A DNA stretch of 64,000 nt from Camillea tinctor (lineage: Eukaryota; Ascomycota; Sordariomycetes; Xylariales; Xylariaceae): contig MU394086.1 of the NCBI GenBank assembly GCA_022578605.1, positions 310,001-374,000 on the forward strand, read 5' to 3'. The notes below the pieces were generated by a model. That model was not told where the DNA came from. It did no database searches and worked only from the letters and a program-made list of their open reading frames with translations. Made by a program: the position numbers and the translations under genes. The first letter of the stretch is position 1; each line of letters opens with the position of its first letter. Positions 33,005 to 47,635 of the stretch are shown here, one piece after another.

Positions 33005-33695
33005 ATGCCAATTCAAGTTTAAGTGTATTGAAGATAGGGACAGACGCCCTTTGGTAATGGTGTACTCAAGTCAGTTATGAATGATGAACATACAGAAATT
33101 TGGCAAGAATTCCCATCACCACTACCACCTTTAGCAAGATTTTTAATTGGTCTATTGGTCCTCTAACGTAGTTGAGTGTAAGCCAGCACCTAGATACTAA
33201 AGCTCTCTTATGGCGTGGTAAAAATGGAATCTAGATGTGATCGCCACCAGCCTAGATGGTGAAAGACTGTGTCACATGTGGGTTGGGCAACCAATTACGG
33301 CAAACGAAAGGTTTCGCACAATGACCGCCTGGTCATTGTACCTCAATTCGATATTTGTTACCCCGTGGCTAGGACGTAACAGACCATTACATTAGACCGA
33401 ATTTGGTGGGCCAGGAGATGGCACAGATAGACAGAAAATAACCTCTCAATGTAATATTATAGCATTTCATATTAAATACTATGTAGTCGTAATAAGTATC
33501 TTGACCAGTATATGTATCGTCGTGCCCAAATATGTTTTGAACAAGAGCCCTGGTCTGTTTTTTCTCTACTCCAAGAATGCCCATGCTGTGTCCAGTCCTC
33601 TAATAATATCGATGCGAAGATATACGTAGTTCCATTATCTAGATTCAATCATCCCCCCTCTCATGTCTCTAAAATATTATGTTAGGTTATGTACT
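33005..33695. other. Convergent 3' intergenic region with repeat copy C
   Basis: Between the rhodopsin-domain gene and the GH17 gene. Contains dispersed-element copy C (33269-33381, inverted). No gene is seen. Confidence 0.55.
33269..33381 (-). repeat. Short dispersed element, copy C (about 113 bp, inverted)
   Basis: Read on the minus strand it starts TGTTACGTCCTAGCCACGGGG and ends TGTGACA. It contains the best-preserved inner palindrome, ACAATGACC-AGGC-GGTCATTGT. With copy B it forms an inverted pair about 2.3 kb apart around the rhodopsin-domain gene. Confidence 0.7.
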
Positions 33696-34818
33696 TTACG
33701 AACAAGTCAAGTCGAACTTGGGCGTGTCGCTGTCGCGAGGAGTAAGAGCAAAGCTGAGGTCGGTCTGTGCCGTATTGGCATCCACGAGAGTGTACCAGAA
33801 GGCATTTCGCTTGCCGAAAAGTGAGCAGCCAACGCTGTTCCAGTAAGCCTTGGCGTTCTCCACGGAAGCGACAGCATCGCGTTGCTGGGGGCCCACTACA
33901 GTTGAGATACGTTAGTAAAGATCGCCTCTCAGTAGCAACGGAGGGTGTAGCTGAAGATATAGAAAACTTACTGTTCGGCCAGCCAGTCTCGGTAATCCAG
34001 ACCGCCTTGCCTTGAGCAACACCCTCAGTCTTGGCAACGGCAGAGTAGAAGTTGTCGTATGCCCTGTCAATGGCGTTGGGTTGGGTCGTCTCGAAGTAGG
34101 GGAACGAGTTGTGGCCCAAGAAGTCAACAGCTGAAATCACGCCCTGGTTCTCGGGTCGTACCCACGCCGTCCTATTTCAATAACCGTTAGTCAATATCAA
34201 ACACAGGGTCGCCGAGTGTCTAGTATAGAAAGACTTGTGCATATTCGTGTCCTTTTTCCTATACTAGGATTTTTCGACTTACCAAGTATCTACGTGGGTA
34301 ATCGGCTTGCCCTCAAGAGCAGTACCGCGGAACCAGTCACGGGCCCAGCCAATGTAACCCTCAATTTCTGCACCCGTAGCACCCGGGCCAGCATTGGCCG
34401 CAACACCGTCTGGGCTGCTCCTGTACAGATCCTCAGATCCGATGCTGATGCCTAGAATGCGGTCGGTGAAGGCCGGGCCCATATTCTTTGCCGCAGTAAT
34501 CAGAGCATTGAGCTCGTTCTGGTAGGCATCGCGGCCGGCACTGGCCCACAAACCAACGAGAATGGATGTGTCGGTGTCGATAGCCGCCTGGTACGCGGAG
34601 ATGGGGTCGGCAGTTGTACCACACTGGATAGATGTGTAGAGACGTGCGGCCGAGAAGCCAGAAGCTCCGGCGAGGTTTTTGGCTCGTAGGAAGAACCCTT
34701 TGAAGTCATCGTACCCTCTGCAAGAGTAGTCGTTGTTCGTAGAGCCGTAATTGAAACCCATAATCTGGGCAGCAGCCGGGGCCGCCAAACCAAGAGCGGC
34801 GAACTGTAGGAGCTGCAT
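33696..34818 (-). CDS. GH17 beta-1,3-glucanase (glucan endo-1,3-beta-glucosidase type), secreted
   Basis: Three exons: 34818-34283, 34171-33972 and 33895-33696, giving 311 aa. The N-terminus (about 1-18) is a signal peptide ending AAAQ. The start MGFNYGS, ISIGSED (acid/base Glu129) and WITETGWPN (nucleophile Glu240) are GH17 landmarks, and the exon-3 block AVASVENAKAYWNSVGCSLF is typical. Such enzymes cut or remodel beta-1,3-glucan in the wall, acting outside the cell. There is no carbohydrate-binding module and no GPI tail, so it resembles the short soluble BGL2-like class. Both catalytic residues are present, so the enzyme should be active. A GH53 gene is 3.7 kb away, but they need not be linked functionally. 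Confidence 0.92.
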
Positions 34819-36161
34819 ATTGGTAGTCGAACCGCGATTATATTAGTGATATGATAGCGAGAGACAGGTGGACGATATGCCCTTTCAAAAACGATGGAAT
34901 TAGATATTAAATTAATGAGAGGGCAGGATCAGCTTGATCTGAGTTCCTGAACGACCGTTAGAAGATGACAAAGATCTATCGCAACAAAGGATAGGAATGA
35001 ACAAGCTGCCCTTTATCCATTATATATGCGTCGGGGATCTCCTGATCCATCTGCAATATGTTAGTAATTAGCAACGCCTACTGCAGTCGAAAATTAGCAC
35101 TGTTGCCGCCGACGTATGCACCTGCACGAGAACACAGACTGTCAGGAGGCCACTGAGGCTCGTATTGTCGACAGCCAAGCATGCCCAGACTCAAACTAGG
35201 GTTGGCTTGGGGATGCCGGTAGGCTGACATTATTCGACATCCAACTCGGTTAGGGGGCGATCAGGGGCACCCTATTGGATAGATTCTCGAATAGTTCCCG
35301 AAGTGGCAGTTAACTCTTATTAGACAATAAGCACAGCCCCCCTAGTGGGAAGAGAAGAAAAAGAAAAATAAGGAAATGTGAGAGGAAGATCTGACCTGTC
35401 TGCTTGTTTAGGTCCTCACAGATCTAGTCCTCTTGCCCCCACTCGGTTCCACTACAGAAGGGCATCTTTGCTACCGTCAGCTTTTGTTCTTCAGGATTCA
35501 GGGGAATAAGGATGACAAGCTGAAGGCCCAGGAATTTGCTTTTACGTGTGAGAAATCAGTTTTCAGAAAATTACCCTTTTGAGACGCCATCTATCCCACG
35601 CCTTTGATGAGAGCAATTTCATAACAGTTGACAACGCATGCAACATCCAAGGCGTGATTCTCAATGCGGGAACTTGGCAGCAACTTTCTAACAATTGCGC
35701 CTCATTGAGCTTCGTATAAGTGCAGCAATGTCGATACGCGCTACATGATCGAAGAGTAAATTGGTCTCTGAGACTAGACCGTTGTCTTGTTTCAGGCGAT
35801 CACTCATCAAGACAACCAGGTAACATCTCACCGCTCCAAACACTCTACCACCTTCAATTGAACGCCCAGCACTTCAAGACCTTCTGGTCGATATACGCGG
35901 TTCAATTGTTTACTTTAGCTAAACTAGGTATACATGCTTCCTCATACACAACAACCTTCCCGAGTAATGCTCTCGGCCTCCCCCTTAACCGGTGTATATA
36001 AATGATTAAATGAATTGAAATCGTCAAACATTACACCATATCAACTCCTGAGTTTAAAGTCGCTTAATGTACAAAAGTGAATTTCCCTTCCTCCTTCCTC
36101 CGCTCCCGGCCCCCCGTAATTGAATATAAACAGAAACGCCCCCTTTTTATCCCCGCCTTCA
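34819..36161. other. Intergenic, GH17 promoter side
   Basis: About 1.3 kb with no supportable gene. A pyrimidine-rich strip and A+T-rich tracts are visible; nothing else stands out. Confidence 0.55.
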
Positions 36162-37936
36162 CTATCGCCCTCTCAAACTTCCTTGGCGGCTCTCCATTGG
36201 ACTAACCGTCTCCGGGGATTCTCTACCATCCCCGCTTCCTGGTTCATTCGGGCTGATAGGCGAGACCAACTCGTCCATCTCGCGGTCCCCTTCGCCCGGC
36301 GCGCTAGGCGCGGAGATGAAGCTGATCCGCTTCGTATCGATATCCTCATCCTCTCCGTCCCCGTCGAGCGGTGACACGGGGCTCACAGGCTCCGGGTCCG
36401 CCGCTGCACCAACGGCAGCGAAGTCGGTAGCGCTCGTGTTGCTCAACCCCTGCAACGACAGGGCCGGCGCCCTGGGCGTCAGTGCTCGCGGGGCCGCCAT
36501 GCTGCCGCTGTAGCTGTTACGGGTGCTGCTGCTGCCGTGGGTCTCGGAGCTGTCGTCGTACCAGCTCTTGCGCTTGCTCATTTCATCGTCGAATGCGGCC
36601 TCGATGGGCGACACGGGCACGTAGGTAAGACGCGGGCTCTTTAGCTTAGCCCCCGTGCTGGTCGGACTGTCCGAAGTTGAGTTTCGAGGTGATTTTGGCG
36701 GAGGTGGAGGGGGCGCGAGTCGGGTACCGGGTGGGGGCGTTGGCACCTTGAGAATGGGCACACCTTGTTGCTGCTGCTCCCGTGGTATCTGTTGGGACGG
36801 CGGCCGTGGCCCTTCTGGCTTATCGCCACTCGGGGTGTTGCGGCTTAGTCGCTTCTCTAGATCTACAGGATGTGAGGCTAATGGGTTCCCGTTCGCACCA
36901 AGTGGCCAGCCAGGATTAAGGCTTTGGATCCTGGGGAAACTGGACTTCCGCTTCTCACGCAACGGGGGTCCCGCGGAGCTACGATTTTCGTGTATCGTGG
37001 ATAAAGTTCTCTGGTTACCCGCCCCCGGCCCAGCTCCGTCGGCTACTGCGGCTTCCGGCGGATCACCCTTCAGTCGACTTGGCTCTGTCGATACCGTGGC
37101 CATGGCTCCATGTCGCCGCCCCTTCTGCTGCCGCCGTCGATGCATGAGTATATATGCGGCGGCAATGACGAGACAGATGAACGCTATCGCGCCGCACACA
37201 GCACCTGCGATAGCACCAGCAGAGGTAGACCTGGAGGATGGGTGGTTATCAGGTTGAACGGTGAGTGAGGTTAGGGGCCCTGAGGACAAGCGTGAGGGTC
37301 CATCCGCCGTTAACGAAAGGTCAAGTGGCTCAGGGTACATTTCCCCGAACCCGCGTGATTCCTGACATTGAACGTACGTAAACGTTGCGTCTGGCTCAGC
37401 GTCTGTCGTAAATGCGTAAGAGAAACACGATGCTGCTGACCAAGGGCTGTGTACATGCGTTAGTATCAAAAGACGCACCCCTTCCAGCCATTCATTAAGG
37501 CAGTTATTATGCTGAGTTCATTAACTGACCAACATAACGTGTGAGGGCCGCATTGGGCCGAATTAGCTACCTGACCATAATCTATACAGCTCGTATGAAT
37601 TGTAGACGCGCAATCTGATCCCCCCTGATCGCAGCAGCCACGGTAGGTTCCTACATTAGTACATTCATATCCAGCATCGCAGGTAACTAAATTATGGTAA
37701 TTAGAATCATATTTTGAATCCAACATGTGAGTCTACCTACTCGTACTACCAGATGTATATCCGCATGTATCAGCGCCTAAAGCAAATTCTGTCGAAGCCG
37801 GTCTTATTGCAGATGTTATGGCCGGTGCCTTCCCACTGCCCGTTATATGGGAGTGCACAGTTCGGGTCGGGGTGCTGAGGAGAGGCATATTTAGTTGCCG
37901 GGGTCGATTCCGGTTTTTCTTGACCTCATCACGCAT
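36162..37936 (-). CDS. Single-pass membrane protein with Cys-rich ectodomain and Pro/Ser-rich tail
   Basis: Three exons are supported: 37936-37741, 37686-37530 and 37446-36162 (545 aa if the first ATG is used). The ectodomain has CGYTSGSTS, TCDAGYECTNVGTYRGCCDQG, TSCIDYG, CGPHTLCCP and YVQCQESRGFGE. This paired-Cys pattern is common in fungal putative wall-sensor-like proteins. Then come a Ser-rich stalk, one transmembrane helix (AGAIAGAVCGAIAFICLVIAAAYIL) and a long cytoplasmic tail rich in Ser, Pro and Arg, with SPxSP-type repeats (PVSPVSPL, VSPISP). The call is single-pass, N-out; function unknown. No signal peptide is visible at 37936, and an in-frame stop lies upstream, so an extra 5' exon is likely. 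The start is therefore uncertain. Confidence 0.7.
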
Positions 37937-38496
37937 GTTCTTCTCCAGGGCAAGATTGTCTGTAGGTGCTTTGGCAAGGATCCGCCAGGCAAAGGAGGGT
38001 TTGGAGTACGGAATAACAGGTAAGCAAGTGGGAGGAATCTACAATGGCAAAACGAACCCCTTGCGATTTCCTATTTCCTTTCGGCGGGTTTTTTCATTGT
38101 CCTCGAAAGGGGCAAATACCCAAGTAGCGTTGTCTGGATATTTTTAGATCCTGTGGCGCTATCTGTGTAGTAGTCTTTGTCCTAGAAGTTGACTTAAGAC
38201 CACCACCAAAAAGAGTAGGCTTTAAATAAAGAGGCTTTACTCGACTTCAGACAATGGGCATATGACGCTCCTTTTCAAAATTTCAACCGTTTGCGTAATT
38301 CATTGACTATAGGAGTTATCTTTTGCCCCCTCTGTTCTATTATTAGACCTCCTATAACCGATCCAGTGCTCATATTTTAGAAAAGACATTCAGACTAGAC
38401 AGTGCTTTCCCGGGATACTATGCTAGCCATTAGTTATTGTCGTTTAATTTAGAACATAAGTAAAGGGGAACGGGGGCAAGCTGTGATCACACTTAT
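37937..38496. other. Intergenic, possible 5' exon for the neighbouring gene
   Basis: It should hold the promoter, and possibly a signal-peptide exon, of the minus-strand membrane protein. I could not resolve such an exon. It also holds the 3' end of the GH53 locus. Confidence 0.45.
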
Positions 38497-42505
<4,009 letters not shown>

Positions 42506-42742
42506 ATGGATACCACCTGTATCAAACAGGCTCTTGAAGTCATCTGGGCTATCGTCCAGGACATCTTCAACATCCTCTGGTGGTCCTTCCTCGTGGTCCT
42601 TTCCATCCTGGCCACCCTTGTCGCGCTGCAGCAGATCCTGGTTGGCTTCCTTGGTCTTGTCCCATTCATCATGATGTGCGGAATCATGTTCTTCATCGTT
42701 GTTCGACTGGATCCCGACCACCCTGGAAACATCGACAACTGA
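42506..42742 (+). CDS. Small two-helix membrane protein
   Basis: This 78-aa frame starts at MDTTCIKQALEVIW. Two long hydrophobic stretches follow (ILWWSFLVVLSILATLVALQQILVGFLGL and VPFIMMCGIMFFIVV), then a short polar tail DPDHPGNIDN. The frame extends upstream to 42305, but that part is polar and non-conserved-looking; the leader before 42506 (pyrimidine-rich, CCGAACATGG) makes this ATG a better start. No family is recognised. Amphipathic, hydrophobic content and a regular start context support it as a real small gene, probably in an internal or plasma membrane. Confidence 0.5.
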   Translation: MDTTCIKQALEVIWAIVQDIFNILWWSFLVVLSILATLVALQQILVGFLGLVPFIMMCGIMFFIVVRLDPDHPGNIDN

Positions 42743-43671
42743 GGAATGTCACGATGATGGCCGAGTGTACAACTACAACTATTCACAATGCATTTCACTT
42801 CTTGTTCGCCGACATAAATGGAAGTCACAATGTTGTGCTATGTGCCTTCCTCGCCGACATGCAAGGCCCCCTCTTCTCCCCCCTATTCGGTACAAACACT
42901 TGGACTTGGAAGAGACAGTTTGGCTCCCCACATAACGGTTTTGCTGTAAGTCACGATCTTAAATTATCTGTGAAGCACTGAAAGAGGCTAACAAGGATTA
43001 TTCTTTTGTAGTATGGTTGGAATTCTGTTATTGTCCTCATGGTTTGGCATTGGCACCTTTTCTCACAAACATCATGACCTTGGAGTTAATCTCGCTGACA
43101 TCATTGTACAAGTTACTTTCTAAGTACAAAAGGGGAAAAGGAGAAGGCTCAGATACTTTCCGTCAAATAGTTCGGGCGTAATACATCGTTCACATTCACG
43201 GTCACAATCAATAAGACAAAAAAGTTTTTAATTATATTTTTTTTATTGCGAAGTACTTCCAATACTACCAACTCTGCACTCTTTTTTCCTCCCCTCATCA
43301 ATCACCAGTGAATTAGTTTTTTTAAGTAGAAAAGAGAGAAACCATGTCCGTGCCATCGAGACGCCCCAATCCATGCATAGCAAAGCCTAGTAGTAATACC
43401 ACAAGAGAGAGCAAAAGGAAAATAGAAAAACTAAAAACAAGTAAAAATGCAGGAAGAAAAAAAGACCGAAAACGCAAACCCCTGTTTCCCTTCCATCGCC
43501 AGTAGTTAGTGAAACTCCATCATCATCATTCTGAGAGGTCATGAGAAGAAGAAAAAAAACTCCCATCTCCATCCCTAATGATACCACTTCACGACTTCCA
43601 AAGTCTGCAAAAACCCGCTACTTGTGCCCTCAGCTCATAATTCTTGGTAAGAGAGGAGAGAGAGAGAAGGC
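42743..43671. other. Convergent 3' intergenic region
   Basis: Between the small membrane protein and the Hsp20/30 3' end. Contains A/T-rich stretches and poly-purine runs around 43400-43550. No gene is seen. Confidence 0.55.
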
Positions 43672-44376
43672 TTAGTTGATAGCGATGCGGCGGGTCTCGA
43701 GCTTCTTGGCCTTGGGAACCACAACGGTGAGGATGCCGTTGTTGAGGCCGGCGGTGACGCCGTCGTGGTCGACGCGCGAGGGGAAGGCGAAGGACCGGCT
43801 GAACTCGCCGACGCTGCGCTCCGAGACCCAGTACCTGGCCTGGGGCTTCTGCTGCTGCTGTTGCTGCTTCTTCTCGACGGTAGTGTTCTCAGCAGCAGCA
43901 GCAGTGGTGGTAGTCTTCTTCTCGGCCTCGGCCTCGTCCTCGACGGTGGGCTGGAAGGACTTGTTGGAGGTGGTCTCGTGCTGGTCGTCGTCGCGGTTGA
44001 CGACGACGGCGTCCTCGCCGCCCTCGGTCAGGGCCCCGCTCATCTTGGCGTCGTCGAGCAGCCCCGAGGGCGGCGTGCCCGAGGTGTAGGTGCGCTCGAC
44101 CCGGCCGCGCACCACGATGGTCTGCGGGTCCGTGAACTCGATGTGCACGTCCTTCTTCTCGATGCCGGGCAGCTCGCCGTGGAGCTCATAGTTGCTCTCC
44201 GTCTCCTTCAGGTCGAACTTGGGAGTGAAGGTCGGCACGTGGCGGGGCACCTGGCGCTGGGACAGGCCCTGGTTGTAGGTGCCGTTGCTGCTGCTGTTTT
44301 GGTGGGCGTAGCAGTCATCGATCAGGCGGAAGAGGCCGGCGAAGTTGGGCTCGGGAGTGCGGTAGAAGAACGACAT
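43672..44376 (-). CDS. Small heat-shock protein, Hsp20/Hsp30 type
   Basis: Intronless, 234 aa. The N-terminus (MSFFYRTPEPNFAGLFRLIDD) is typical of fungal Hsp30. The alpha-crystallin domain starts near residue 48 (FTPKFDLKETESNYELHGELPGIEKKDVHIEF). It is split by a Ser/Glu/Lys/Gln-rich insert (about 100-175, including a run of seven Gln), then resumes at VGEFSRSFAFPSRVDHDGVTAGLNNGILTVVVPKAKK. Its job is an ATP-independent holdase that binds unfolding proteins and keeps them soluble; location cytoplasm. Heat-shock-element-like sites lie 290-330 bp upstream of the ATG, and the leader is CAACA-rich, so strong stress induction is inferred. The insert is a known variable region in fungal Hsp30s. 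Confidence 0.93.
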   Translation of the reverse strand: MSFFYRTPEPNFAGLFRLIDDCYAHQNSSSNGTYNQGLSQRQVPRHVPTFTPKFDLKETESNYELHGELPGIEKKDVHIEFTDPQTIVVRGRVERTYTSGTPPSGLLDDAKMSGALTEGGEDAVVVNRDDDQHETTSNKSFQPTVEDEAEAEKKTTTTAAAAENTTVEKKQQQQQQKPQARYWVSERSVGEFSRSFAFPSRVDHDGVTAGLNNGILTVVVPKAKKLETRRIAIN

Positions 44377-44432
44377 TTTGCTTGGTGTGGTTGTGGTGTT
44401 TGGTTTAAGGTAAATAATAGAAGTGGTAATAG

Positions 44433-44464
44433 TGTTGTTGGTGTTGTGTTGTGTTGTGTTGTTT
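44433..44464 (-). promoter_or_regulatory. CAACA-rich unstructured 5' leader
   Basis: On the minus strand, several CAACA/CAACAC repeats lie between the TATA-like box and the Hsp20/30 ATG. Such G-poor, structure-free leaders help translation, which suits a stress mRNA. The effect here is inferred. Confidence 0.45.
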
Positions 44465-44506
44465 GATGTAAGTGAGGTTGGTGTGGTTGATGTTGTTTTG
44501 TGAGAG

Positions 44507-44514
44507 ATATATAA
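44507..44514 (-). promoter_or_regulatory. TATA-like box of the Hsp20/30 gene
   Basis: TTATATAT on the minus strand, about 130-140 bp upstream of the ATG, just before the CAACA-rich leader. Confidence 0.5.
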
Positions 44515-44665
44515 GAGTTGTTAAGGCGATTGAGTAGTGTTGTTGATGTAGTAGTTAAGAGCGTTGGTAGATGCTTTCAATTGCTGTGTTCTGCTTGTTG
44601 TTCTGATGTGATCTGGGGAATGAAGACAAACCATCTTGGTCGAAGATGAGGGTGGTTTAAATACA

Positions 44666-44680
44666 CGAAATTTCCGAAAG
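44666..44680 (-). promoter_or_regulatory. Heat-shock-element-like site (imperfect)
   Basis: CGAAATTTCCGAAAG on the plus strand contains GAA-nn-TTC with a third GAA one base out of step. It could be a weak HSF site of the Hsp20/30 gene. Confidence 0.4.
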
Positions 44681-44686
44681 AAGCAG

Positions 44687-44706
44687 TTTCTACCATGTTC
44701 ACGAAG
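44687..44706 (-). promoter_or_regulatory. Gap-type heat-shock element
   Basis: In the gene direction it reads TTC-GT-GAA-CATGGTA-GAA, that is TTCnnGAAn7GAA, exactly the gapped HSE pattern bound by fungal HSF. It lies about 310-330 bp upstream of the Hsp20/30 start codon. Confidence 0.6.
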
Positions 44707-45105
44707 CATCATGTAATTACGGGTGTGAATAATCATTGGAAGGTGCGACAATCAATTAGAATGCATCAGACTGTTCTAGAGTGTATGTGTTGCTGACTTG
44801 AAGCATCACGACTCATCGCGATGGTGCGCGAAGGTGTGGGAATTGACCAGAAGATTCCACCGACGACCACTTACACACCACAAAGAAAGTCGCATCTATT
44901 CCCAATTACACCACCACAATTCTTTCCTATTTTTCATTTTTCATTCAAAAATTTTGATAGGTTCCTGTCTTACCGAAACACACAGAAATTCCAATGCATA
45001 GAAAAATCTCTGATTTTCTTTCATCAACGTGGTTCGCCATGAATTGTCCTCAAGGTGAATTTGATCGTTCGATGGTCGAACAACCTCTTACACACAAGTT
45101 ACAAC

Positions 45106-45133
45106 TAGGTACGGAGTAGGTACTCCGTACCTA
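45106..45133. repeat. Perfect palindrome, 13-bp arms
   Basis: Arms TAGGTACGGAGTA and TACTCCGTACCTA flank a GG spacer. The TACTCCGTACC half recurs near 53650. Confidence 0.85.
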
Positions 45134-45689
45134 CTCAATCCGCTGACTAACATGTAACCTAGAATTCAAAAGAAAGACAGTTCCATTCTAATAAGTGGGC
45201 AACATGATTGTACCTCGGTACATGTCTACATTAGGTAACATCCGTGGCTTGAAGCGCCACAAATATATGTGGCTTGATTCGGTCTCTCTTCGGAGTTGTC
45301 TCAAGTGGCTAGTGCTGTAAATGTGGAAACCCCGAGGACGATCTTTTATTTCCAGTAGTGGCGGTGCATATCAGTTACAAGTTACCTAACCTAGGTACAA
45401 CTTGACATTGGAGTTCTTCCCACCCTTTAGATAAACCTGCTGGAGAGAGGTACAACATATGTATAAGAAATGCATACACCACATACATCCATGTAGTTAG
45501 GTGCGTAACTCGCATAGGGTGTGCATGTAAGTGAGCGTATGTAGTATACAGCATGTAGATACCTGATACCTTACATGTAATATAAACTTACCTAACCTAC
45601 ACCCCTATGTAGTACATAGAATCACCAGCATACATGTGTGCATTCTGTAGGTACTTAATTACACATAGTAATGTAGCATTCCGATGCTT

Positions 45690-45947
45690 CACCTCCTCCT
45701 GGATTTAAAAGGGATTTGTGGAGCGGAATGTCCACCATATCCACAGCGTACTACTTTATACATTTTCTTAAGAAAACTACTTCAGATGTCCTAAGCCCAT
45801 CCTTAAAACTTAGCTCTCCGCAGGTCATGTCGAGGTGATCTATGAGATTCCACAACACCCTAGGACCAATCATGTTAAGCCGTTTATGGCTGGTAGATAT
45901 GATGAACATTCCGCCCCACAAATCCCTTTTAGATCCAGGAGGAGGTG
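45690..45947. mobile_element. Putative MITE-like element with 55-bp inverted ends
   Basis: Arm 1 (45690-45744) starts CACCTCCTCCTGGATTTAAA. Arm 2, read from 45947 down to 45893, starts CACCTCCTCCTGGATCTAAA. The two 55-bp arms differ at five sites, all transitions. A ~148-bp unrelated middle separates them. There is no coding capacity. I see no clear target duplication. It fits a non-autonomous terminal-inverted-repeat element. Confidence 0.6.
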
Positions 45948-47635
45948 TTCCAATCCCTCCACCATCTGGTTTATTTCTATCTCACACACCTACCGTATTC
46001 TACACTACATTACCTGCAACTACCTACTCCATACACTAACACGTACGTACATAATCTGCAATTATTTAAACCTCTAATACCAACTCACTATACCTGACCT
46101 ACCATCTTAAGCTTAAGTGCTAAGTACAACTTTTGTTTATTTGTCTATTTCATTTAAACATGTTCTCCCCTGCTCATCTAACTCCGTAAACTGTCTCCAG
46201 AATATCCACAAGATGCTACACAAGTTGCAGCCGTTGTCTGGATGAAAGTCTTGGCAGGGGACTTGTTCCCTCCCCCATAGCGTGACGTCATGGTGCCCTG
46301 TCCGCCGCATTCTAAAGCCCGTTTGTCACAAAACGGGGCGTGGAGGGTTGAGATCTTCATTTATGATAACCTGCACGAGCACTAGTGTAGCAACAGTTTT
46401 TTTTTTTCTCTTTTCTTTTTTTTTGGTATAATGCAGATCCGGGAATCCGATTCACTAAAAAACCCCCGGTTCCCCTCCCCCCCCTTGAAGGGATCCCACC
46501 CCCCAGTTATTCGGCGTGTAAGTCAGTTGGTTCGTATGGAGTATCTTTCTTCGTCTTTCCCTTTAAAACCGAAATGGCCTATGAAGTAGCCAGGTTTAGC
46601 CCCGCAGTATACTACCTACCTACATCACTGTCGCTTTAATCAACGTCAAAACGTCCACAGTGGGCTTATTTAGGATGTATTATGTAGTTTCTTTTTTTTT
46701 TCTTCACCCTTTTCTTTTCCTTTCTTTCTTTATCCTAGCCCCCTTCCCCCCCCTCCTACCCCTGCCCCTTCTCTTTTCCTATTTTGACAACGGGCTTACG
46801 AAATGTTTCGTTTCTCCGTTTCTTGGTAATGACGTTATTGTGCAGTTGCTGCGGTTTTCTTTTGGTCTATACCTACACTAACATACTAACCTAACCCTTG
46901 CCATTCCGGTACCTCGACAACCTGATGACGCCTGTGGCTCCTATATTCGTTCTTTTTCAGTCTGGTGTACCTAATTTCTGATTCCTATACTATACTCTAC
47001 ACGGATACCTTAACGACGGTCATATTCGATACCGCATTGTTGCATTTCGCTGGGTGTAATTTGTGGTTTTGCACGTGCATTCCGTCCGCCTCACCCATTC
47101 CATTCCGTCCCATCCCATCCCCCTCTTCGTCAACGACACCTCAGTCATAAGCAAGGATCATCTATCTTAGCTAGCAAATTTTGCAGAAGCGAGTAGAGCA
47201 CTAAGCTGGGTAGTGACACCGACAAAAAGTGGCCTGTTGTACAACTGTACCGCTGCAAAGATATCCTTGTTAATCATCTGCTACAACATTGACTATATAC
47301 TAGTATATTACTATACGCACGCTCCTCCGCTTCACTCGCGAACACAAGATGCAAAGTACCTTTGTAGAATATGGAGCTGTGATATCATCTTTCTTTGTCT
47401 TCACGCCTTCCTCTATGAATAACGACTAACTATTTTCGATATGGGCTGTGGCAATCATCCGCTCATCATCTCATGGTGGACACCTGCTAAGTTTAGAAAT
47501 GTTTATGTCAGCAATATGCCCTGTCAAGTAACGGTAGCCGACGGTGTTGTCATCGTCGGTGTAGACAGGCGGGGACTATGGCGATTTCGTTGTAGTTCTT
47601 GGCAATTTCTTTCGTCCTATTGTGTGTGTTTTTTT

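Larger units (their letters stand above)
44715..47635. other. Long intergenic region with palindrome and inverted-repeat element
   Basis: About 2.9 kb with no supportable gene. It holds a 13-bp-arm palindrome (45106-45133), the 258-bp inverted-repeat element (45690-45947) and many short TACCTA/GTAGGT words (45360-45660, 46000-46060). Poly-T/C tracts lie at 46400-46500 and 46690-46780. Confidence 0.55.

Noticed and set aside
43765..44466. 233-codon plus-strand frame over Hsp20/30
   Set aside because: Low-complexity Leu/Val/Gly shadow of the Hsp gene.
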